Shown: one piece after another, positions 1-7,010 of the stretch
Position numbering within the stretch: the first letter of the stretch is position 1
Layout of the letters: the number at the start of each line of letters is the position of its first letter
Notes under the pieces: model-generated
The model's database searches: none
Seen by the model: only the letters and a program-made list of their open reading frames with translations
Told to the model about the DNA's origin: nothing
Assembly: GCA_036939355.1 (NCBI GenBank)
Contig: JALLAP010003026.1
Span: 1-11,653 of the forward strand
From: Thalassiosira profunda
Lineage: Eukaryota > Bacillariophyta > Thalassiosirophyceae > Thalassiosirales > Thalassiosiraceae
Reading direction: 5' to 3'
Length of the DNA: 11,653 nt
Made by a program: the position numbers and the translations under genes

Positions 1-2
1 AG

Positions 3-780
3 AACTTCGTGAGCAGCTTGACCGGCGGGGGAGAGGCAGGGATGGGTGGAATGGGAGACGAGGAGAAGGGGGAGGCCTTGACCGAGGCCGAGAAGCGGGA
101 GTTCCGCATGCGGAGCCTCGAGCACTATTTGGCGTGCGGGGTGGCGTTCGCCGGGATCATGGCCGAGATGTGCGGGGAGGACGCCGAGAAGTTCACCAGC
201 CTCGAGGAGGAGAACGGTGCATCCTGCATGGCCGCCGCCTCGTCGGCAGCCACGGCGTCGAGCCACTGCAAGTCCATGACGGCCATCCGGCAGCGCCTCG
301 CCACCCTCACGCCCCCCACCTCTCCCGCAAAGAAGGAGGAATTCGACGACCTCAAGGAAATGGTCGACGAGATCCAAGAGGCGATGGATTCGGCCGAGGA
401 GACGGAGGAGGGATTGCGGAGCCTGGGGGAGATGAAGGCCAATGAAATTCGGAAGCACGAGGCCAAGGCGAACGGGGAGGGGGTGGAGGAGACTTTGGAG
501 GGCGGGGCGACGACGACCATTGGGTTCGGGGCCCCGAGTGGGAGCAGTGGGTTTGCTGCGGCTGCTGGGGCCGGGGCCGTGAACGCCTTTGGGAGCACGG
601 CTGCCACATCTGCGTTGGCATCGGCGGCGCCGATGATGGTCGTGAAGAAGAAAAAGAAGAAGCCGGCGCAGGACGAGGAGGCGGCCAAGAGGCNCGGCGG
701 CGCCGATGATGGTCGTGAAGAAGAAAAAGAAGAAGCCGGCGCAGGACGAGGAGGCGGCCAAGAGGCTCAAGACGAACTGA
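3..780 (+). CDS. Unrecognised Lys-rich, FG-containing, probably nuclear protein (5' end may lie outside the window)
   Basis: I do not recognise this family. The frame is open to the left edge with no stop, so the gene may begin upstream; the first ATG inside is at 42 (G at -3 and +4), and the GTG at 9 is not a likely eukaryotic start. From that ATG the product is about 221 residues after correction of the assembly duplication at 622-766. It has an acidic helical N-terminal half with several Cys and Met. A charged, coiled-coil-like stretch follows (EEFDDLKEMVDEIQEAMDSA at about bases 339-398). Next is a Gly/Ala-rich stretch with FG dipeptides (IGFGAPSG, NAFGST). The Lys-rich tail (six Lys, then PAQDEEAAKRLKTN) looks like a bipartite nuclear localisation signal. 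Nuclear location is inferred from this tail. The FG dipeptides recall nucleoporins but are too few for that assignment. As written, the N at 694 shifts the frame before the true stop at 778-780. It converges with the MORN gene. Confidence 0.6.
622..766. repeat. Exact 72-bp direct duplication around a single N (probable assembly artefact)
   Basis: Bases 622-693 are repeated exactly at 695-766, with one N at 694 between the copies. The offset of 73 is not a multiple of three, so the duplication breaks the reading frame of the overlapping gene. Collapsing one copy plus the N gives an uninterrupted end ...EEAAKRLKTN and a TGA at 778-780. The identical copy length at the second N (1276-1420) points to unmerged contig ends and not to biology. 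Confidence 0.9.
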
Positions 781-982
781 GGAACACCGATCGGGGAAGG
801 CGGAAAAGGATAGGCAAAACCAAAGTGCGTGTGGGGATTACTACAAAAAGAACGCCGGCGAACACGCCGCTACAACACCTCTGTACAAAGGCTCAACCCT
901 CTTGCTCGAGTTCAACAGGCAACGATACTCTCGTCCCCGGGGAAGCCTCGTCTCTAAACGGAGCTGGGGGCCACGAAACAGA
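781..982. other. Short convergent intergenic spacer
   Basis: This 202-bp stretch separates the stop codons of two converging genes and probably holds both 3' untranslated regions. I see no canonical AATAAA signal, stable hairpin or conserved reading frame in it. Confidence 0.5.
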
Positions 983-2237
983 TTAAGCCGGAGGGAGCGG
1001 AGACGCGGCCTGCGCCACCGCTACGAGAGTCAAGTCCCCCTCCGCCCCTTTCAGCAGCGCGAGGCACTCCTGAAACGTATCGTACGACTCTCCGTTCACT
1101 GTCTCGATGGCCATGCCCACCTCGAGATCGGTGTTGGAGAAAAGGCTTCCCTCCGGGATGTATTCGACGAAGATGCCCGTGGCGCCCTTCTTGCTACCGA
1201 TGCCCAGGCCGAGCTTGGTGTCTTTTGAGGGCTTAGTGACGCTCACAGTCACCCGCGTCGGCCCCCCGTTGTTTGTGTTGTTGGTGGACGGAGTCGTGGT
1301 GGTCGGGCCATTTGGCGGCGGCACTCCATCAAACCCCAGCTGAGCAGNTGTTGTTGGTGGACGGAGTCGTGGTGGTCGGGCCATTTGGCGGCGGCACTCC
1401 ATCAAACCCCAGCTGAGCAGCCATCTCTTTTGCTTTCTTTAGAGAAATCTTGCGCGTCTTTTCTCCATCCTTAGACAGCCAGGCAGTCTGACGGTCCTTG
1501 CTCCAACGCACCCATTCTCCAATCGGTTCGTCATCTTTGTACTTGCCGACCTCCACCTCGCCATTCTTCCAGTAGTAAGTGCCTCGTCCATTCCAGTTGC
1601 CATCCTTGTAATTGCCCTCGTGCACATCGCCATCAGCATATGTTGTCTTTCCCTTGCCTTCCTGCAAGCCATTCTTCCAGTGGCCCTCGTACACGTCGCC
1701 ATCGGCATCCCGGCAAGTTCCTTGCCCCTCCCTCTTACCATTCTCCCAATTCCCATCGTACCATTCTCCATCGTCGTCGTAGGTCATCTTGCCCTTGCCG
1801 TGACGGAGACCGTCCTCGTTCAGCTCCCCATCGTAGGTTCCCCAACGATAAAATCCGCCATCGCTGTCACAGAACCTCTTCTTATTCTCGTTCTCTGATT
1901 CGGGTTCAGAATCATCGTTGATGGGGATCACCTTCCACCTCTCCTCCGCCTCTTTCAAGCTCTTCTGGGCATCCTGCACCTCCTCCGTGGATGCCTCCGC
2001 CTGCGCCTCCACACCCTCCCGATTCTTCGCAGCGGCAGCGGCGTTCTTCTCGCTCGCCTCTGCGTTCTTTTGGGCCAGCACTGCGCTCTGTTTGGCCGTC
2101 TCCGCCATCTCCCTCGCCGACGCCTCGGCAGCCTTGGCGACCTGCACCGCCGTGGCGTCCGCCGACGCCCGGGCCTCGGCCGCGGCGAGGCGCTTCTTCG
2201 CGGCCTCGATCTCCCGGCCCCCTTCGCTCGATGCCAT
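983..2237 (-). CDS. Coiled-coil / MORN-repeat / PDZ-domain protein
   Basis: With the 73-nt duplication at 1276-1420 removed, the gene encodes 393 residues. Residues 8-101 are an Ala/Glu/Lys-rich coiled coil. Residues 110-121 are an acidic linker. Residues about 130-245 hold four to five MORN repeats (for example YDGNWENGKREGQGT, YEGHWKNGLQEGKGKTTY, HEGNYKDGNWNGRGTYYW). A Pro/Thr/Asn linker (about 280-303) leads to a C-terminal PDZ-like domain (about 304-387) with the carboxylate-binding-loop motif LGLGIG, then GIFVEYIPEGSLF and VGMAIETVNGE. MORN repeats commonly serve membrane or cytoskeletal association and PDZ domains bind C-terminal peptides, so a scaffold role is inferred. There is no signal peptide or membrane segment. 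ATG 2237 is chosen for its strong context (A at -3, G at +4) over the in-frame ATG at 2282 (T at -3). It is divergent from the channel gene and convergent with the gene to its left. Confidence 0.85.
1276..1420. repeat. Second exact 72-bp direct duplication around a single N
   Basis: Bases 1276-1347 recur exactly at 1349-1420 with an N at 1348, again an offset of 73. It lies in the linker between the MORN and PDZ parts of the minus-strand gene. As written it severs the PDZ domain from the rest. Collapsing it rejoins ...TTTTPSTNN to TNNGGPTRVTVSV in one frame. It is most simply an unresolved overlap between adjoining contigs. Confidence 0.9.
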
Positions 2238-2464
2238 GTTGTCTCTACAACTTCGAGACACGCCGCCCGCCTCCTCAGGCATCTAGCAAGCTCAATCAAA
2301 CATGCATCAACTGCCCGCGCGCGCCCGCCCCGCTCAAGCCTCTGCCCTAGGTACGTATCTAGTACGTACGTGATATGTACGTCGTTCCACCCAAAATCAG
2401 CCCGCCTCAGCCATCACACGGGCTTCCTCGCTGTCCTCGTCAGCGCACTTCTCGTGACATCAAA
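2238..2464. promoter_or_regulatory. Divergent promoter region with phased GTACGT cluster
   Basis: This 227-bp region separates the start codons of the MORN/PDZ gene (left, minus) and the channel gene (right, plus), so it should contain both promoters. GTACGT occurs four times within 32 bp, at 2351, 2362, 2366 and 2377. The outer spacing is 11 bp on each side of an overlapping central pair. GTACGT overlaps the ACGT core that bZIP factors recognise (TACGTA is called the A-box in plants). Regulatory function is inferred. No clear TATA box is seen. Confidence 0.45.
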
Positions 2465-4072
2465 ATGCAGCGCAACACCTCCTTCTTCTGGGCGAGCGAC
2501 GACCTCCGCAACGCCGGGGGCGATGGCGGCGAAGGCTGCGACGATGGCGGTCAGTCTCCTGGGATGGGCCTCAGCTGGTCGGTCGACGAGGGAGACGAAC
2601 GCGAGCCGGACGCCTCGGCGTCCGATGGGGGCATCGAGCAGGGAATGGCCGCGTCAACGCCCGAGAGGCTGCCTTTGAGAGACAACATCAATGGATACGG
2701 ATCTGCAAATGACCCGGAGAGTGGGCCGTTCGCAGCCGATGACGGTCGTCGGCAACTGTTCGAGCAGCCGGAGATTAGGGCGAAGGAACATTGCAATCAA
2801 CGCAATCAACGAGCAGTCGAACCCATCTACAAGTCGAGATCTCCGGAGAAACAGAGAGCCGACGCAAAATCAATTCGCTTCCAGGTGGTCATCTGGCACA
2901 TCGGGACGATAAACGTCCAAACGGGACACGTGAAGATGCGCTTCCGCCTGACTCTATTCTGGAACGATGATGGCGATGCATCCACAACCAATGTCGGCAG
3001 CAAAGGCGCCCCGAGCAACCCCGGCGCCGGCGACGTGTGGAAAATGGACGGGAGGCAGAAGGCCTATCGAAAGATTTGGAACATCAATCAGGAGGAATCG
3101 GCGGTCCAAGAAATGATAGATGTTCCTCCCGTATCGATTCTGAATGCGGTGGAGTTGGAGGTGGTAGACGATGCTCCCGACATCATCATGGTGGACAGGC
3201 AAACGCGGGCCATGAGATGGACGTGCATGTACAACGCAACATTGTTTCAGGGCGACCATATGTCCGTGAAAGACTTTCCTCACGATGTGCATCACATCAA
3301 GATCAAAGTCGGAATCCTCGCGCACCGCGGAGGGGGGCACAGATGGGATCGCAACGTCTATCAACTGCAACTTGCGGAAGAGGCAGACAGTCAGGGATCG
3401 ACCCGCGTGCCACACGGATTGGTCGTGGATCACTGCCACGTGCCAGACTTTGGCTTCGATCCGTCCGACTTGCGGTTCCAGTTCTTCCCGCTCAACTTTG
3501 GACAGAAGGATAGCCTCATGAGTCCGAGGGAAAAGCGGGATATGTTTTTGCAAGTGACGCTGCCCGTGTATCGTCAGAGCGGGCACTACGACACGTCCAT
3601 CTTGCCCATGCTCGTGATGCTCAACATCATCGCCATAACCTGCTTGACGAGAAACTTCGAGTCGGCTTCTGCGGCAACAGAAATCATGCTGAGCATGTAA
3701 GTTTGTGCATGAGAGAGTGTCGCGTGTCTTTTATGATGTATCGTGCGGGTCTAACGCCTGCATTTGAACAGCACATTCGTCCAAGTCGGTATTCGGTTGA
3801 CCTTGGACAGCCGGCTACCAAGCGTGGGATATCCGATTAAGATGCAAAAGGTTATGAACTGTTGCTTCTGGCTCTTGTCGGGTCTGGTATTGGAGAGCAA
3901 CGTTGTCTTCTATTTGGTGAAGAAACAAGGGTGGGCGATTGAGGAAACAGATCGAATAGACTTGGCTGTGGCGTGTGTCGCATTCACATACAATCTTTAC
4001 ATCATTGCAATCTACTTCAATGGGAGGAGGGCGGAGTCCGCTTACAAAGGAGATTTGCTTGGGATTCTGTAG
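2465..4072 (+). CDS. Pentameric ligand-gated ion channel subunit (Cys-loop receptor superfamily, without the Cys-loop), spliced
   Basis: Joining 2465-3696 to 3772-4072 gives 510 residues. Residues 1-135 are an acidic low-complexity extension with no visible signal peptide. Residues about 136-375 match the extracellular ligand-binding beta-sandwich: VPPVSILNAVELE (220-232) corresponds to the family's W-x-P-D...NA segment, and FPHD (271-274) to the signature FPFD. The cysteines that flank that signature in animal receptors are absent, as in bacterial members. Four membrane segments follow: M1 about 377-396 with the conserved Pro381, M2 about 402-424, the M2-M3 loop LPSVGY (426-431), M3 about 437-460, and M4 about 474-494. 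The M3-M4 loop is only about 12 residues, another prokaryote-like trait. Five subunits should form a gated cation or anion pore; ligand unknown. ATG 2465 has A at -3; an in-frame ATG at 2375 is possible but adds no signal peptide. It converges with the coiled-coil gene, 85 bp away. Confidence 0.82.
3697..3771 (+). other. Intron (75 nt, phase 2) in the channel gene
   Basis: The donor is CAT|GTAAGT and the acceptor is TTTGAACAG|CAC, with a CTAAC branch-point-like sequence at 3751-3755. Without splicing the frame ends at 3698-3700, inside M2. Splicing makes a split Ile codon (AT|C) and continues M2 directly into the diagnostic LPxVxY loop, which strongly supports the junction. Confidence 0.9.
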
Positions 4073-4157
4073 TACAAACAGATCACCAGAGGTCAAATTC
4101 GTGAGCGCCGGTGCAACTGATTCAACTTCCGCCTGCATCACGGCTGGAATTATCCTC

Positions 4158-5234
4158 TCAGTCTTCACCATCGTCGCTCGCGAGATCCAACTCCTCGAAT
4201 GAAATGCAGCGAAAGGTCTCTGTTTCATGACGTCGCTTTATTTCCTGCTGCAGCGCCTCACACGATTTGTAGAGCGAGACGTCTGCGTTGAGATCGACAT
4301 TCTCTGCCTCAATGGCGTCCTTCTCCTGCTGCAGTATCTCGCAGATCGAGTGCAATTCGCCCTTCTCCGCTATCAGATCCGCCAGTTTTTCCTCGTAGCG
4401 TCGAACGCTCGCCTCGAGCGTCTGGGTAAGCTTGTCCATCTTGAGAGTCACCCCATTGACGAGATACGTCGACTCCTCGAGGGATTCCTGCAGGATCTTG
4501 TTCTCGACCTGTACACTCTCCAGCGCCGCCTTGTCCTCCTCGAGGGTTAAGCATGTGGCCAAGAGCTCGCTGTTCTCACCCGCCAACTCTCCGGCGTTTT
4601 GTACTAGATCGTCGTAGAGCGTTTGCAGACGATCGTGTTTCTCCTTCCAATCCCTCGTCTCCTGTCTCGCACTGCTGAGATTGTTCTCCTGATCGAGCGC
4701 CTTGGCCGCCATCTTCTTGAGTAGCTCCTTGCTGTGCTGCTTCGTCTGCGAACGCTCTGCTTTCAATTTGCATATCTCATCCTCAGCTCCCTTCTGCTGA
4801 GCTTGCAGCTTGCATTCCGCCAGCGATAGACGGTGCTGCAGTTGCACGATGGTATCCTCATGTTGAGCACTGACCCCACATTGATGCTGCAGTTTGTCTT
4901 CTGCCTTGGAGAGATGCTGCTGGAGGAGCAGGATTGTGTCCTCGTGGAGGGTGGCGGTTTCATACAATCGCGGGATCAAGCATACCAACTCATCGCCCGA
5001 GTTGGGCTGGCGCGATGCCCGGTCGAGGTGATAGTGCATCTCCTTCATCTTCCGTCTCCTTCGGGCCTCGCGGGCCATGTTCGGTAGAGCTGATAAGCTG
5101 CCTTGATCCATGAGGGTTGCGTATTCCTTGTCGCCGCGGCTGCTGGGGCTACTGCTGCTGGGGGAGGCGGACGTGGATGGCGTCTCGCTGCGGCGGCCGA
5201 CGGACGAGCGCTCACGAGTGACGGGCCACATCAT
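4158..5234 (-). CDS. Long coiled-coil protein of unknown function
   Basis: A single exon encodes 358 residues. A Ser/Thr/Pro-rich basic head (1-35) is followed by a very basic patch (REARRRRKMK, 55-64). Near-continuous heptad-type coiled coil runs from about residue 95 to 340, and the tail is acidic (SDDGED). Residues 97-118 and 125-146 are an internal duplication 28 residues apart, each beginning HEDTI and ending KLQxQ, with about 15 of 22 positions identical. Twenty-eight residues is four heptads, so the copies keep coiled-coil register. The start is fixed by an in-frame TAA directly before the ATG; the second codon is also ATG. There is no membrane segment or enzyme motif. A structural or tethering role is plausible, but the family cannot be named because coiled coils give spurious similarity. 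Its 3' end faces the channel gene. Confidence 0.75.
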   Translation of the reverse strand: MMWPVTRERSSVGRRSETPSTSASPSSSSPSSRGDKEYATLMDQGSLSALPNMAREARRRRKMKEMHYHLDRASRQPNSGDELVCLIPRLYETATLHEDTILLLQQHLSKAEDKLQHQCGVSAQHEDTIVQLQHRLSLAECKLQAQQKGAEDEICKLKAERSQTKQHSKELLKKMAAKALDQENNLSSARQETRDWKEKHDRLQTLYDDLVQNAGELAGENSELLATCLTLEEDKAALESVQVENKILQESLEESTYLVNGVTLKMDKLTQTLEASVRRYEEKLADLIAEKGELHSICEILQQEKDAIEAENVDLNADVSLYKSCEALQQEIKRRHETETFRCISFEELDLASDDGED

Positions 5235-5685
5235 TTACACGCCGCCAGGCGCGGACGACACCGTTGCGCTGCAATTCCCCTGCGAGTGGGCTGTGCCGCG
5301 GCGCGCGGCGGCCGTGGTTTGGATGGATGGGGGTGTGGAGATGGAGAAGGCGCGAGAAGGCGAGAACGTGGAGAAGAAGGGAGAAGGAGAAGGGAGAAGG
5401 GGCAGTTCATTGCTCTAATCTTCGCAGAGAACGGAGACAAAAGAAGTCCCTCACTCGTCTGCGGCCAAACGCGTCTCCCTCGCTCAGGACAGAGATGAGT
5501 TTGCAAGCTTGCAAGCTGAAGAACGCTGCGATGCCATGAAGATCTGCTGGATGAAAAGAGCTGCCGCAAGCTGCTGGATGAAGGCTACGTTCTTCGTTCG
5601 ATTGCTGACACAAGATGTGTAGGTATGACACTACTTTCATCACAAAAATAGATACATTTCGTATGCACCCACCACAACAAACATT
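5235..5685. other. Intergenic region with purine tract and small palindrome
   Basis: This 451-bp stretch lies upstream of the coiled-coil gene and downstream of the hydroxylase gene, both on the minus strand. No convincing gene is present. It holds a GA-rich tract at about 5331-5402, with 33 uninterrupted purines at 5370-5402; on the coding strand of the coiled-coil gene this is a pyrimidine tract starting roughly 135 bases before the ATG. It also holds a perfect 14-bp palindrome TTGCAAGCTTGCAA at 5501-5514. CTGCTGGATGAA is repeated at 5544-5555 and 5571-5582. Promoter or 5' leader function of the pyrimidine tract is inferred. Confidence 0.4.
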
Positions 5686-7010
5686 TCAGGCGCATCCCTT
5701 GCGGTTCGGGGTCATGTAGTCTCGCTGATGTATCCACGCGTTCGCCCCGTACTTCACCCCCTTCGTCACCGGGAGAGCGGCGTGGTCCGTCCTGCTGTCC
5801 TTCTCGTGCGGAGAGTCGTTCAGAACGCTGCTCCACAATGCCACGCGGCCCCGCTTCGGCGTGACGGTCACGCCCAGCCGTGGGAAGTTCGTGCCGCCGC
5901 CCTCGAGTCCCTCCTCTTCGCCGTTGAGGTAGATGTAGACCGTCAAAATGCGCACGCCTGGAGGGCGATCCTTCTGGTGTTCGATGAGGTCGTGGTGCCT
6001 TTGATACTCCTGGCCGACTCCGTACTTGAGTAGCTGCAGGCTCTCGCTGTTCGTCTGCGGGATCTGTGTCATTTGCTCGATGTGGCTGACGACGTTCCGG
6101 GCGATGGGATCGCTCATGCACTTTGCAAGACACCACGCGTTCGACGACGTCCGGGTGGAGTGGACGTCCTTCGTGTAGCTCCCGTCGTCCTGCAACGATC
6201 CAACGTCGGTCGACCGCTCGTATCCCTCCTCGCCTCCGAGATCGATCAGGCGCTGCGCCTCGTCGGCGGAAACGAAGTCCTCGAGCGTAATGAGCCAGGG
6301 ACCGTCCACGAACGCATCGTCATCCTCCGGTCCCTTCGGGCGACTGTGCACCGTGACATTGTACGCCTCGTCGGCCACGATCCGTTCGAAGAAGCGATCG
6401 ACGTCTCCCTTCTTCTCGAACGCATTGGCGGCCGCGCTCGGATCGAAGGGACACCGCGCGCTGTACTCCATCTGCTCGCAGCTCTGGCACGCCGGGGCGC
6501 AGTTGGTCTGCATGTACGACGGATTGTTCGTGCATTCGCCGAGCATGGCCCAGTAGGAGCAGAGCTCGTGTTTGTTCTTGCATTTGCCGCGGACGCTCGC
6601 GTACTTTGGATCGACCATCACTTCGTCGGCCATGTAGGCCCTCCAGTTTGCAATGAAGGCGGGAACGTCGCGATCGTCCGTGTTTTGAGCAACGCCGTAG
6701 TGCTCGATCCTGGGGTGTAAGACATATAACAATTCAGAGATACCCATAATGTTGGCATTGCAATAGAACATTGATTGTGCACTCACGAATCTCTCATCTC
6801 CGAAACCTCGGCAGCCTCGCCACTGCCCAAATACTCGTGGGCGTCGGGCAGTCCGCACGTCGCTTCGTCGGCATCGCATGCGGCCGACGAGGCGTTGCGA
6901 AAGTGGATGCCTTCCGGAGCCGGCACCGTCTTGCCCGAGAGCGAGTAGCCCTCCGCGCGCGAGGCGAGGTGGGACAGCAGGACGGACAGCAGCGTGGCGG
7001 TGGCCTTCAT
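5686..7010 (-). CDS. Secretory-pathway prolyl 4-hydroxylase with N-terminal ShKT domain, spliced
   Basis: Joining exon 6787-7010 to exon 5686-6709 gives 415 residues. Residues 1-20 form an ER signal peptide or anchor (MKATATLLSVLLSHLA). Residues 118-152 are a ShKT-type six-cysteine module (C118, C125, C134, C145, C149, C152). Residues about 211-403 are a 2-oxoglutarate/Fe(II) dioxygenase of the prolyl 4-hydroxylase alpha-subunit type. Its iron ligands are H313 and D315 in RHHD and H384 in RTDHAALPVTKG. K394 (GVKYGANAWIH) is the expected 2-oxoglutarate-binding lysine. YIYLN and GGGTNFP are also typical. The expected reaction is hydroxylation of peptidyl proline with O2, 2-oxoglutarate and ascorbate in the ER or Golgi; substrates are probably cell-wall or extracellular proteins. 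ShKT usually follows the catalytic domain in plant enzymes, but here it precedes it. The gene is divergent from the GPI-type protein gene. Confidence 0.9.
6710..6786 (-). other. Intron (77 nt, phase 2) in the prolyl 4-hydroxylase gene
   Basis: On the minus strand the donor is GATTC|GTGAGT and the acceptor is ACACCCCAG|GATCGAG. Read through, the signal-peptide exon hits a stop at the junction (GATTCGTGA). Spliced, it joins the catalytic frame as ...EMRDS-IEHYGVAQ. The length and phase match the channel intron. Confidence 0.88.

Noticed and set aside
125..688. Minus-strand 187-codon frame with a Phe run
   Set aside because: The Phe run is the complement of the Lys codons of the plus-strand gene, and the frame has no independent features.
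694..1348. Genuine 72-bp tandem duplications or programmed frameshifts at the two N positions
   Set aside because: Identical copy length at unrelated loci, an N between the copies and restoration of frame on collapse all favour an assembly artefact.
2302..2410. A hidden 5' exon supplying a channel signal peptide (ATG 2302, donor-like GTACGT at 2351, acceptors near 2400 or 2410)
   Set aside because: Neither acceptor joins in the correct frame, and the short peptide is not hydrophobic.
3037..3586. Alternative frames within the channel gene (plus 3037-3513, minus 2954-3586)
   Set aside because: They overlap the ligand-binding domain, whose family motifs are read in the main frame.
5728..6720. 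Long plus-strand open frames opposite the hydroxylase gene (5728-6033, 6073-6720)
   Set aside because: They are antisense to catalytic and ShKT motifs, with no domain, signal or start context of their own.
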